Origin: Reclinomonas americana ATCC 50394
Taxonomy: Eukaryota; Jakobida; Jakobea; Jakobida
Assembly (NCBI GenBank): GCA_048213135.1
Contig: PS015120.1
Location: 54,743-118,742, forward strand
Direction of reading: 5' to 3'
DNA length: 64,000 nt
Position 1 is the first letter of the stretch. The number at the start of each line of letters is the position of its first letter. The notes below the pieces were generated by a model. The model was not told the origin of the DNA, searched no databases, and saw nothing but the letters and a program-made list of their open reading frames with translations. Below, in pieces: positions 48,406 to 62,400 of this stretch. A program made the position numbers and the translations under genes.

Positions 48406-49144
48406 NNNNNNNNNNNNNNNNNNNNNNNNNNNNNNNNNNNNNNNNNNNNNNNNNNNNNNNNNNNNNNNNNNNNNNNNNNNNNNNNNNNNNNNNNNNNNNN
48501 NNNNNNNNNNNNNNNNNNNNNNNNNNNNNNNNNNNNNNNNNNNNNNNNNNNNNNNNNNNNNNNNNNNNNNNNNNNNNNNNNNNNNNNNNNNNNNNNNNNN
48601 NNNNNNNNNNNNNNNNNNNNNNNNNNNNNNNNNNNNNNNNNNNNNNNNNNNNNNNNNNNNNNNNNNNNNNNNNNNNNNNNNNNNNNNNNNNNNNNNNNNN
48701 NNNNNNNNNNNNNNNNNNNNNNNNNNNNNNNNNNNNNNNNNNNNNNNNNNNNNNNNNNNNNNNNNNNNNNNNNNNNNNNNNNNNNNNNNNNNNNNNNNNN
48801 NNNNNNNNNNNNNNNNNNNNNNNNNNNNNNNNNNNNNNNNNNNNNNNNNNNNNNNNNNNNNNNNNNNNNNNNNNNNNNNNNNNNNNNNNNNNNNNNNNNN
48901 NNNNNNNNNNNNNNNNNNNNNNNNNNNNNNNNNNNNNNNNNNNNNNNNNNNNNNNNNNNNNNNNNNNNNNNNNNNNNNNNNNNNNNNNNNNNNNNNNNNN
49001 NNNNNNNNNNNNNNNNNNNNNNNNNNNNNNNNNNNNNNNNNNNNNNNNNNNNNNNNNNNNNNNNNNNNNNNNNNNNNNNNNNNNNNNNNNNNNNNNNNNN
49101 NNNNNNNNNNNNNNNNNNNNNNNNNNNNNNNNNNNNNNNNNNNN

Positions 49145-50300
49145 TTCGATTGTCGTCGGCAATGAGAACAGAGCGCGAAGGAATCTTGGCCACGCCATAG
49201 GGATCCTTGAAGCGGGCCGACGTGAGACCAATGCCGTCGAGACTGCCGAGGAGGCCGCGACCGGCGTAGCGGTTGACCGAATCACCGTCGTAGGTGACAA
49301 TCTGGCGGACAATGTAGTCGCCTTGCGAAACGTAGTAGTAGCCGAGTGTGTCCTCCACAAACACGCGACGCGGCAACACCGCAGTCGCAGTGGCCGTCGG
49401 TCCGTCCACAGAAGACGTCACACCCGGCCCAACCACCGTGGTGGTCGTACCGTCCACCGTGCTCACACGGCGGATGCGGTTGTTACCGCGGTCGGCAACA
49501 ATCACAAACGAGGACAATGGATCGGCAGAGATGCCGGACGGGGCGTTGAATTGCGCCACCGAGCCCGAACCGTCGGCGTAGCCCGCCAGACCGGTGGACA
49601 CGCCAGAGAGCGTGCTCACTGTCGTGGAGGTGAGGGCGCGAATGGCGTTGTTGCCAGTATCGGCCACATACACAGTGCCGCTCGCGGCACACGACAGCGC
49701 TTGTGGCTGCCGATAGCGTGCGCTGGCCAGAGCTCCGTCCACAAAGCCGACGGAGGCGCCCGAATATGTGGTGACTACGCGTGTCACTGCCGCGATTTTG
49801 CGGATCAACGAATTGCCGGCTGCCAGCAAGTCAACAGTGAGTCGAATGGCAGGGATTGGACTACCGATGGCCTCTTCAACCCACGCAACTGTCCGCCACG
49901 TAGAGATTATCCGACGAGTCGACGGCAATATCGGAGGGGGAGCTGAAAGAGGCCAGCAGTGGTGACGCATTATTGGCCGAGCCTGAACTTCCCGAGCCCG
50001 CCAACACAAACGTGTCACTGAACAGCGCAGCACAGCGCAATGAGAATGGGACTCACTGCACATAGAGCAGAGCGCTGTGTCACACACACACAAACACACA
50101 CACACCCATTCGGCAGAATGCCACGGATCCAGTTGTTGGTCATCTCGGTGACGTAGGTGATGCCGGTGCTGTCTTGCACCACACCAGCTGGATCGCGCAT
50201 CTGGAAGGTGTTGTAGCGGCCGCCACTGGAGCCCGCCACACCAAATCCAGCATACGTACACACCTGGAAGAGTGGAAGTGGTGAGGTAAACGATAAGTGT
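49145..50300 (-). CDS. Giant receptor: NHL-repeat cluster B
   Basis: A mostly open exon (about 49800-49145) and smaller ones up to 50280 encode the clearest NHL blades of the window: 'GTVYVADTGNNAIRAL' (about 49680), 'SFVIVADRGNNRIRRV' (about 49480), 'PYGVAKIPSRSVLIADDNR' at the gap edge, and 'FSSPSDIAVDSSDNLYVADS' (about 49940). The spacers read 'GYADGSGSVAQFNAP' and 'GSLDGIGLTSARFKDP'. These are textbook 'A.F..P.G(I/L)..D......(V/I)AD..NN.IR' repeats. The right-hand boundary runs into the TIG-like module at 50300-51130. Confidence 0.8.
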
Positions 50301-50319
50301 GTTGGATAGAAGAAATGCC

Positions 50320-50674
50320 ACGCAACATAGGTGTCCTCGGAGCCCACTTGCAGCGTCAGTACCTGCACATAGTACGCAATGGAACTCCAGCGAATGCACA
50401 GCTGCGAGTACAAACACGATGAGCACAGTTATCTTATTGTTCGCTCGGCCCCCCAATACTTTGGCGAACCGGGTAGGTGCCCACGGCAACCGTGGAAAAG
50501 TCCATGAGCAAGCGCACGTCGCCATTATTCTCATTGTACCAACTGGCAAAGTACAGTCCAGGTACCGCCATGTTCGGTGCCGAAGAGGACGGCGCAGTGC
50601 AAGACGTGGCGGCGATCAGGGCCGCCTGTGAATCCGGCGACGCAACGTGCAACATACCCGAGCCAGTGACCAGC

Positions 50675-50711
<37 letters not shown>

Positions 50712-51130
50712 CATGGCGTGAGGGGAAGCAAGCGATACAAAGAGAACAGTGTGTGGCGCAAGACGCAACAGCGTTGCTGGCCGATGCGTGCCATCCACGG
50801 CGGGTAGGTGGATGCCACAAAAATGCCGAATGCACCGACTTCGACATATGGTGTCTGACTATTCCAGCGCACACACAAGTGGTACATGCCGCCGGCGGTG
50901 CCGGATGCGTTGATCGTGATAACCATGGTGCCGCCCGACGGCGCTGCACTACTGATGGTCGCCGAAGCAACTGTGGTGGGCAGGGCAGGGTGGCACACGG
51001 TCGTCGAGAGGATGAAGGCAGCAGGGTCGCCCGACACGTTGGCCAGCTGACACCCAAACAGTGTGACAACTTGTCCGCCCAGCGCCGGGATTGTCGGCGG
51101 CGAGAAGTACATGATGCCAGCTGCGCACAT
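50320..51130 (-). CDS. Giant receptor: TIG-like module C
   Basis: Exons at about 51118-50815, 50675-50450 and 50420-50330 encode 'FSPPTIPALGGQVVTLFGCQL...C', 'AGGMYHLCVRWNSQTPY' and, in the next module, 'VAVGTYPV...LCIRWSSIAYYV'. The Pro-rich opening, 'TLFGCxL' and 'YxLCxRW' are shared with the other TIG-like modules of this gene. The intron between them contains a GT run (50677-50710). Confidence 0.65.
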
Positions 51131-51189
51131 ATCAAATGTGAGAATCTTGTATCTTCATACTGAGAAAGGCAATGTTGTGGTGAGACGCA

Positions 51190-52420
<1,231 letters not shown>

Positions 52421-52499
52421 AGCACGACGTGCGCAGACTGCATCGTGCATCATTACACCCGTGAATCGAAGCGAAAAAACGACAGATAATCACGCGACA

Positions 52500-53860
52500 T
52501 TGCTTACACACCGCCGAGACAACGTACACCGAACCCAGGTTGTCTTGTGCCATGCCACCCGGGTCCACCATGGTGGTCGTACCGAGACTGATGTTGCCGG
52601 GTGAAATGCTGGTCGATGAAGGGACGCCGGCAAAGCGGCACTGACTGACGGCGGCTGCTCGGCGTGTGAGACAATGTGGGAGCTCTGGCGAAAAAGACAG
52701 TGCAGTACGTACCGACAGTGAAGCGCGCCACGAACGAGTAGGAGCAGATCGAGCACCATCGCACGCACACCGAGTACACGCCATTGGCCAGTGAACTCAT
52801 GTCGCCCTCAATTACTACTTTGGTGTTGTCGATCCACTGAATCACGCTCAGCGAGGTGAGCGCCACTGGTGTTGCCACGTTGCAGTTGGAGGAGACAATG
52901 TAGGGTGCCGAGTCATCCGAGTTGTCCAATAGACTGGCGCCACCAACCAACAATGCCACCGCCGACACGGCGCGAACTGTCGGCGGTGTGACATAATCCG
53001 TGCGAGCTGAACCAAATAAAAATGAGACACACTGCACCAGGTGTTGGTTACCACGCTGGAGGTGACACACAACAAACCGACGGTCAGTGTGCCCACGTCG
53101 TAGTACGACAGAGTCGACAGCTGGCGGATGCAGATAAAGTAGGTGCCGGCGGTGGTTCCAGATGCGTCCACCGTCAGCGTGATGACTGAAGCGCTGGTGT
53201 ATACCACAGTGAATGGAANNNNNNNNNNNNNNNNNNNNNNNNNNNNNNNNNNNNNNNNNNNNNNNNNNNNNNNNNNNNNNNNNNNNNNNNNNNNNNNNNN
53301 NNNNNNNNNNNNNNNNNNNNNNNNNNNNNNNNNNNNNNNNNNNNNNNNNNNNNNNNNNNNNNNNNNNNNNNNNNNNNNNNNNNNNNNNNNNNNNNNNNNN
53401 NNNNNNNNNNNNNNNNNNNNNNNNNNNNNNNNNNNNNNNNNNNNNNNNNNNNNNNNNNNNNNNNNNNNNNNNNNNNNNNNNNNNNNNNNNNNNNNNNNNN
53501 NNNNNNNNNNNNNNNNNNNNNNNNNNNNNNNNNNNNNNNNNNNNNNNNNNNNNNNNNNNNNNNNNNNNNNNNNNNNNNNNNNNNNNNNNNNNNNNNNNNN
53601 NNNNNNNNNNNNNNNNNNNNNNNNNNNNNNNNNNNNNNNNNNNNNNNNNNNNNNNNNNNNNNNNNNNNNNNNNNNNNNCGGTATTGGAGGGGGAAGAGCA
53701 GGCCGTGGACGAGAGCCGGATTGGACCACCGTCGGCAGAGAGGTTGGTGAGTGTGCATCCAATCAGCTGCACAGTCTGACCGCTCTTGACAGGCACGGCC
53801 GCCGGACGCACGTAGTGTACGTGCCCTGGGGTGAGAATCGTGAGGCACAGCGGCAATGTG
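52500..53860 (-). CDS. Giant receptor: TIG-like module D (interrupted by gap)
   Basis: Left of the gap at 53219-53678 the exons encode 'TLTVDASGTTAGTYFICIRQLSTLSYYDVG' (53215-53080), 'PTVRAVSAVALLVGGASLLDN' (about 52985-52900) and 'LANGVYSVCVRWCSICSYSF' (about 52790-52720). Right of the gap, 'VRPAAVPVKSGQTVQLIGCTL' is followed by 'SSTACSS' (53815-53680). Opening strand, Cys positions and closing 'YxxCxR' agree with TIG-like modules. An internal exon or module is lost in the gap. Confidence 0.65.
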
Positions 53861-54891
53861 AGGTGAGGCACATGACTACTTTTAGGCACCTCGATCGGAA
53901 GCAATCACCAGACTGTTCAGGGTCTGCGACAGGCGGGATTGAGAAAGTGTGTGTGAGAGAGTGAGAGNNNNNNNNNNNNNNNNNNNNNNNNNNNNNNNNN
54001 NNNNNNNNNNNNNNNNNNNNNNNNNNNNNNNNNNNNNNNNNNNNNNNNNNNNNNNNNNNNNNNNNNNNNNNNNNNNNNNNNNNNNNNNNNNNNNNNNNNN
54101 NNNNNNNNNNNNNNNNNNNNNNNNNNNNNNNNNNNNNNNNNNNNNNNNNNNNNNNNNNNNNNNNNNNNNNNNNNNNNNNNNNNNNNNNNNNNNNNNNNNN
54201 NNNNNNNNNNNNNNNNNNNNNNNNNNNNNNNNNNNNNNNNNNNNNNNNNNNNNNNNNNNNNNNNNNNNNNNNNNNNNNNNNNNNNNNNNNNNNNNNNNNN
54301 NNNNNNNNNNNNNNNNNNNNNNNNNNNNNNNNNNNNNNNNNNNNNNNNNNNNNNNNNNNNNNNNNNNNNNNNNNNNNNNNNNNNNNNNNNNNNNNNNNNN
54401 NNNNNNNNNNNNNNNNNNNNNNNNNNNNNNNNNNNNNNNNNNNNNNNNNNNNNNNNNNNNNNNNNNNNNNNNNNNNNNNNNNNNNNNNNNNNNNNNNNNN
54501 NNNNNNNNNNNNNNNNNNNNNNNNNNNNNNNNNNNNNNNNNNNNNNNNNNNNNNNNNNNNNNNNNNNNNNNNNNNNNNNNNNNNNNNNNNNNNNNNNNNN
54601 NNNNNNNNNNNNNNNNNNNNNNNNNNNNNNNNNNNNNNNNNNNNNNNNNNNNNNNNNNNNNNNNNNNNNNNNNNNNNNNNNNNNNNNNNNNNNNNNNNNN
54701 NNNNNNNNNNNNNNNNNNNNNNNNNNNNNNNNNNNNNNNNNNNNNNNNNNNNNNNNNNNNNNNNNNNNNNNNNNNNNNNNNNNNNNNNNNNNNNNNNNNN
54801 NNNNNNNNNNNNNNNNNNNNNNNNNNNNNNNNNNNNNNNNNNNNNNNNNNNNNNNNNNNNNNNNNNNNNNNNNNNNNNNNNNNNNNNNNNN

Positions 54892-56370
54892 AAAACGAGG
54901 GGCAATCTCTCAAGATCTCAACACACCTGGTCGACAATGAGGGCAGCGATTCCCGACGGCATGTATCGCAGGGCAACTGGCGACTGTACGAGTGGTGCCG
55001 AGCGGGCGAATGTGACGAGATTGCCGCCGTAGAGCAGACGAACGACGCTGGCCTCCGCGATCAACACACGACTCAGTGAGGTGCTTTCCACGGCCGCGAG
55101 CTGCGACATGAGGTGCGACGTGGCCACATTGGATACGGAGGCGCCACCACCGGCAAGTGTGGACACCGAGTCTGCGAGCGAGGAGCAGCAGAGTACAGTT
55201 CAACAACGACGATTCACAAGCAGACAACAGCAGGTGTTGCGTTGCACGCACTTCCGGCAATATCGACAAAGCGAACCAAGTTGGTGCCCTGTCGCACGCA
55301 CTATATGAGTTGCCAAAGTGATGTGTGTGAGAGAATACTGAGAAGAAAAAAGTGCACCGAATCTGCCACGGCCATAGTCGTGGAGGACAACATGGTGAGG
55401 TCGAGAGGGCTGGAGAATGTCGCAGAGGTCAGCGCGCCGTTTCCGGAGCCCGCCACTCCCGTGCCCGCCAGAGTCGTGACCACGCCTGGTTGGCAAGCAC
55501 ACATTGAGACGCTGTGAACGGTGTGGTGCGGGGTTACGCAATGCACACTGACCTGTGGTCACATCCACCGCACGGATAGCGTGGTTGAGCTATGCGAAGG
55601 AGGCGCAAAGCATGCGGTTGAGCGCAACAGTAGCATGGACATGTGGATAGCCACGAGCACACTGACCGTATCTGCCACATACAATGTGGTGGAGGACAGG
55701 CGGATGCCAGATGGCTGACGGAACGTGGCGCCGGTTCCTGTCCCATTAGCAAAGCCCGGCGTGCCACTCGTGCTGCCTGCCCACGTCTGCACGTAGTCGA
55801 ACTTGAGGTCGATCCTGCAAGCACCACACCACCATCAGCATCCAGACACATGCAATATGTATGTTACGGGTGATGGTGCGCGCGAAACTTGCGTACACGA
55901 TGTCCGCCATTCTCCGTCACATAGACCGCCGTTCGTGTGTCGTCGGCTTCAACGCCGTACGGGCTGGAGAATGTGGCCGTACCACGCAGTCCGTCGACAC
56001 CGCCCGCAGTGCCGACAATGCCAGCCAACAGCGACACCACACCGGCGGCGTTGATGCGCCGCACTACATGACTCGTCGAATCCGCAACATACACATCGCG
56101 GGTGCCGGTGGAGTAGCCGAGGCCGCGGGGACCGTTGAACTGAGCACCCGACAGCGCACCACCGTTCGTGTTGCCGGCGCTTGAGTTGCCGGCGTACAAG
56201 CACACATTAGAGTCGTCGGAGGCTGGACGAAGAAGAAAGTCACACACAGCTTGTGCAAGAAGGAGGAGAGACAGGGGAGACAGGACCACGCACTTGATTG
56301 TGGGCCGTACAATGGTGAACCGACGAGTGGATTGTACCAACGGTAGCTGCGCCCACCATGCATGTGAGCC
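54892..56370 (-). CDS. Giant receptor: NHL-repeat cluster D
   Basis: Exons encode 'LYAGNSSAGNTNGGALSGAQF', 'RDVYVADSTSHVVRRINAAG' and 'VYVTENGGHRVRKF' (56220-55880), 'GFANGTGTGATFRQPSGIRL' with 'TLYVADT' (55790-55670), 'TLAGTGVAGSGNGALTSATF' (55490-55430) and 'STLAGGGASVSNV' with 'SRVLIAEASVVR' (55170-55030). These are diverged NHL blades separated by very short introns. The cluster ends at the 924-nt gap 53968-54891. Confidence 0.7.
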
Positions 56371-56399
56371 CATGGCCGACAATCAAAAATGGCAGCCCA

Positions 56400-57250
56400 G
56401 CAACACTCACCCTGGCTCGGTGCTGCTCTCGTAGCCAAGCGTGCCGGTGGAGTCGACACCGGCGAGCTGCACGTTGAAGTATTGCCGACTAATGTACATG
56501 TTTGGCGTCGACAGCCACACACGAGTGCCGAGGGAGAGAATGGAAAACGCGGCTTGCCACACAATCGAGCCGGCGGCATCGAGAATCGTAACCACATCAC
56601 CACGCACATTGTTGAGGGTCATCGACGCCTGCACGCAGGATGAGTGTCGCCAAAGAAAAATGGTGTAGGTAGAAGGGCGATGATGCACTGACCACTTGGA
56701 CCACGCGACTGTCGGCCACACCCGCTCGCCACGTACTCTCCAACGACGACTTGTTTGGCGTCAGCACCACTGCCCGACCGCTGTCGATGGTCGTGGCGGG
56801 AATGGTGTACACGCCACCAGAGGTCGCAAGTTGCCACGACTGCACATTCCACAATGAGCACAGCGAGAGGGGGGACAACGGGAATCGGGGGGAGAAAGCG
56901 GAAAGAACCGTCATCGTCACTGCGTTGGGTCCAAAGGCGAAGAGCTCCACAAAGGGTGATGCGTCGTACTCGCCGACGGCAACCTGCGCCGTACCCAGCG
57001 TGGTGACAGTCACCGTGGGCGCCAGCGGTAGAGCGGGCATGCCGTTGAACCACGTGACGCATGCCGTCACCGTGGTGCCGGCAGTGAGTGTCGATCCGTT
57101 GACATTGGTGTTGGTCCAGATGGACGTCACGAGCGCCGTGGTGGCAGTCGCCGACACGGGCGTGCAGGTGGCACTGGTCGAGACGAAAAAGCTGAATGGA
57201 TTCATCATGCTGGTACCGGCGAGGCTGATGCGCTGGCCCGACACGTTCGC
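56400..57250 (-). CDS. Giant receptor: beta-rich module, possibly CUB-like
   Basis: Exons at about 57245-56890, 56835-56700 and 56625-56410 encode Thr/Val-rich strands. Near the end comes 'VVTILDAAGSIVWQA...STPNMYISRQYFNVQLAGVD' followed by 'GTLGYESST'. A terminal 'VxLxSDxSxxxxGYxxxY'-type strand is a CUB feature, but the cysteine pattern of CUB is not evident. I regard CUB as a weak possibility. The module lies between the NHL clusters and the N-terminal TIG-like domain. Confidence 0.45.
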
Positions 57251-57299
57251 AATGTAGACCGGGTACAGCGTGGAGAACAGCGGGTCTGTGTCACGGTCA

Positions 57300-58837
57300 C
57301 CGTGTCAGAGATGGAAAGCAGCACAGAGAGAGGAACGCGTAAGAGACGCACAGAGCCAAAAGCTGCCGGCGGCACCATCGGCCGTGGAGAAGTTGCCGGT
57401 CGGAGTGGAACGGACGCACAATTGATACGCACCCGTCGCCGCACCATTGTCGTTGACCGTCAGCGTGATACTGTTGTAGCTGTTACGCACCGACGAGATG
57501 GAGGTGGAGGACACGCTGGTGGGATTCGAAGCACTCGGCGCACTGCACGACACAGCGATGCGAAAGGCGGTGGCATCGGCGGCCAAGTTACGCATGTTGC
57601 TGCCGCTGACCACCACCGTCTGGTTGCCAGCGGTGATGGGCAAATACGCAGGTGTGAAGCCGGTGTACGTCGGGGCGGCTGTGCGAACAGTTAGGTTAGG
57701 AAAGGGAGAGGCAATGTGGCAAGGGAGGAGAGGAGGACTGACCGACTACCAGATCACCACCCGGCACTTGCATCGTCAGAACCTACACACAAGGCGAAGG
57801 AGGGTGAGCGGAAGAGAGACAAGAACGGGAGAGAGCAGGACGTACCGTGTCGATGGACAAACTCGTATAGTCCACCACTGAGTTGCTGTCAATGATTACA
57901 TCGAGCTTGTCGTTGCCGAGTGCCGCCGTCTGGACACTGGCATTGAGAGTGATGGAAAAGGTGAAGCCGGTGGGAAAATTGCTATTGATCCATGTGTTGC
58001 CGGCGAGTGCGCCCAGTGTGGTCGTCTGCGTGGCCAGCGCAGCGCCGGTGGTGTCGTCGGTGACAAGCAGAGTCACTGTGTCCAGCGCAGGTCCACCGAG
58101 CGAGTTGCCCACCGGCCTGCAGCCACGGGTTGTCAGACGAGAGAAGAGTGTGCAATCGACGGAGTGCACCAAACGCAACGATGCAGCAAACGTGAACACG
58201 ACCTGGTCAGCCGAAGCCGGCAAGCCCGCGAATGTTGTAATCAGAGTCCTGCAAACAGCACCGATGCGTGAGCCACATGGCGTGACTCTCTGAGCGGGCG
58301 ACGACGACAGGCACATCGCAACTTGTTGCTTCCGCCCTCGTCGTACTGTCGCGTCGCCACAGCACCCACATTCATCACCAGACCGGCGCTGGCCGCCTGG
58401 GGTGTCTCCATACCACCCGCGTAGTTGTCGGCAGTACCATCTGTCATCACCACGGACGAATACCCCTGCAAACAATGATCGTGAGACCACACACACAGAG
58501 AGAGAAAGAGAAAGGCGAAGGAGTGGAGGCACCAACCATATCAGTGCACACGGCATAGTTGCCAGCGGCCAGCAACGCATTCGGCACACTGGCCGTGTAC
58601 GCAAAGGCCACCACTGCGCCACTGTTCATGGTGTACTTGGTGCCACCGGTGCACGATCCGCCAGTCATCAGAAACGTATTGAGCACTGTCGGCGCACCGC
58701 GAATGCTCAGCTGAATGTTGGCAGTGGCGTCGAGTGATGGAATGCTGGCGGGAGTGTAGGAGAGCGGTGCAAAGGGAAGCCCCGGAGTGATGGGAACCAG
58801 GGTCGCCAGTGTGCGGAAGCGAGGTGTTTCCCTGGAG

Positions 58838-58838
<1 letters not shown>
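57300..58838 (-). CDS. Giant receptor: N-terminal visible exons with a TIG-like domain
   Basis: The most 5' exon visible begins after CTCTCTCCAG at about 58838, so it is not the first exon; the start codon and signal peptide lie upstream or in the gap at 59122-59141. The exons encode beta-rich segments (LVPITPGLPFAPLSYTP..., ANIQLSIRGAP, 'FAGLPASADQVVFTFAASL', 'ALDTVTLLVTDDTTG'), then a TIG-like domain 'PITAGNQTVVVSGSNMRNL' with 'GAYQLCVRSTPTGNF' (57650-57370). The segments at 58700-57850 resemble carbohydrate-binding or coagulation-like beta-sandwiches but match no family I recognise. Confidence 0.55.
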
Positions 58839-59391
<553 letters not shown>

Positions 59392-59414
59392 CCACACACT
59401 TCTCACGTACGCAG

Positions 59415-62400
59415 GCGTTCTGATTCGACCACATGCGACTCGGGCGTTCCGTCGCAAGTCGCCAACACCTCATGCGCTTCCAATGTCAAGGCAACAATCG
59501 GCGCACTGTGTGATGGGCAGCCGTCGTGCTCGTTCCTCGTCAAGATCTCGTTCCTCGGCGATCCGTGCCCTGGGACGTACAAGGTTGGTGGTTGTGCAGG
59601 GAATAGGAGAGACAGATACAGCCACAATGACAGGCGCAGAGTATCAGCCCTCACTCACTCACCTCGTCATCAAACGCAGTGGCTCGACCTGTCTTACTCG
59701 TGCCTCTCGGCATCATGCGTCGGTACGTTCAGCGTAACACGGTCTCCTTGTCGCAGCGTCCTCCTCCTGACTCTTCGTGTGCGCAGGGTGCTCGCGGAGC
59801 CCCCGCACGTGTCGCTACAGCTCCGGCGGCGGTGCCTTTGTTAATTTCCGCCCGCAATGCAGTCTGACGCAGACCGCCAGCACCGTGTTCGCGGCGGGCG
59901 CCGATCGCCTGACCGATCAACTCGTCTTGTCCTACATGGTGGACTCGCAAGGCACCAACAATCTCTTCTTCCAGTTGAGTGACGCGAGTGGAGGAGCGGG
60001 CGCACTGCGCAATGTGCAAATCACCGCCACGTCTCCGACCGGTGTCTTTCCGATCCGTGACAATGGCGCCTATGTCACCGCCGTGTCGAATAGCATCGAG
60101 ACCGGCACGTTTTTTGGCGACGGATTCTCAGGTCTGTTCTGTCGTTCCCAGCTGGGAGCGTGTGTGTGCGCGCTCGTTCAACAAACTCTGACCCATCACA
60201 CAGCCACCGTCATCACTAATTATCTGTGGCTGGCGAACCAATACGACGGTGCGGTCATTGGCCCGCTCAATCCCAATGCACCGCACTGTTTCCAATTCAA
60301 CGTTCTCGGTGAGTCTGTTCACTCTTCGCCTCCTTTTGTGAATGTGTGTGTGTGCCTCCGTGTCTCACTGCGCGTGTTGCAGGTTCCGGACAAAGTATAT
60401 CGGGTGTGTCCATTCTCGACTACACCACCGGCAGCGCCGTGGCCACGAGTGTGACGCTGGACGGACTGCGAATGTGCTGCGATGCCAGTTGCGGTGGTGA
60501 TACTCTTTGATCATGGTGACACCTTCACGTCGACTCACACTTCTTCGCCCGCAGCGCCATTCACTTCCGCCTTGCCAACCAATACCGCCTGGACCAACAC
60601 CGCCTTTACCATCTCATTTGTGTGCTCTGGTTCGCCGAAAATCCCGCTTGCGCCACTTTTGCAGCTCTCCTCTCATGCGGAATCTACGCAGGTGGTTGCT
60701 TCAACACCGAGGTCGAGCTGTGGGTGGTCGACACCACGTCGGCCACGCCGGCGGAGTTCTTTGCCGGTTGCCTGCCGACTGGTGTCGACTGCACAAACCC
60801 GGCTGCCGTACACACGTTGCAGTGGCCGGTCGGCAGCTCGGTGATACCCTCCAGCGCCGCAAATGTGGTGGTGCGCGCCGAGAACTACGACTTTGTTGTG
60901 GACACGATTGTTATTCGAGCCACCACCATTGCCGCTGTTGCCGCTCCGCTGATTGTCATTCCACAAAATGCGGCATCGCTGTCGGTGGGTCATCCTTTGC
61001 GCACGCATGCCAGTGTCGCATACCTCTCCCGTCTCACTCTGTCACCTGCAGTGGTCGTGTACGAATCCTGCCATCACTGCGGTCAAAATCGAGCTGACGG
61101 GCAGTGCTCTGCCGTCGCCGCCCGAGACCATTGTTGCCAGCCTTCCAGTCACGTGTGGAGCCACCACGCCACAAACCAATACGTACACGTGGACGCCGCG
61201 TGCANNNNNNNNNNNNNNNNNNNNNNNNNNNNNNNNNNNNNNNNNNNNNNNNNNNNNNNNNNNNNNNNNNNNNNNNNNNNNNNNNNNNNNNNNNNNNNNN
61301 NNNNNNNNNNNNNNNNNNNNNNNNNNNNNNNNNNNNNNNNNNNNNNNNNNNNNNNNNNNNNNNNNNNNNNNNNNNNNNNNNNNNNNNNNNNNNNNNNNNN
61401 NNNNNNNNNNNNNNNNNNNNNNNNNNNNNNNNNNNNNNNNNNNNNNNNNNNNNNNNNNNNNNNNNNNNNNNNNNNNNNNNNNNNNNNNNNNNNNNNNNNN
61501 NNNNNNNNNNNNNNNNNNNNNNNNNNNNNNNNNNNNNNNNNNNNNNNNNNNNNNNNNNNGCACGTGTGGTGCCGGTGCCTCCGGCACCGTCAACGTGGTG
61601 ACGTGGACCGTTCCGCTGGCCACGCCACTCGGCACCGCCCTCACCCTGTCGGTCATCGATGACGCCGACGGCACCATTGCAGCCGCACTCACCGGCACGG
61701 TGGACGTGGCCGACACCGCCACTGCGCTGTCGATCGCACCGCTGGTGTCGTCCGTGGCCATGAGCGGCAGCTCGTACACTGTACAAATCTCGTGTCGCGC
61801 CAACAGCCAGTTGGTGCGACCAGAGGTGTGGATGCAGGGTCCGTCGGTACTGCAGCGGGTGATTGCGTTCTCGGCGGCTCTCTCGTGCCCGACGCAGACG
61901 GTGGTGTGGACAATACCGCAGACGCTGGAGGCTGATCCAGCGACTCTGATTCTGCGCGACGGCGATCGGCTGTCGGTGCCCCTAGTCAGCAGTGCATCGT
62001 TCCGACTGCTGCAGGCACGCATCTACGACGTCGCGGTGTCGCCGCTCAACCCACTCACCGGCAACAACACGATCACCATTCAGTGGCGCTGCAGTGACCC
62101 GCAGACCACCTCCGTTTCACTGATGGTTCCGGCGTCACCATCGGTCCCCATTGCCTCGCCAGTCCCCGTGGCGTGCGGCATCTCCTCGCCAGCCCTGCAA
62201 ACGCGCACGTGGACCGTCTCCAGCCTGGCCGCCGGCTCGTGGTCAGTGCGTATCACGGACCTGTCGCGCTCGTGGCTGTACGGCGACAGCAACACATTTA
62301 CTGTGCCAGGTGATTTTCCTTTCCGTGCACGGTCTCAGCGATGTGTTCTCAACAATTCTCTCTGCAGCTGCACAAATCTCTTCCGTGATTGTTGCGCCCG

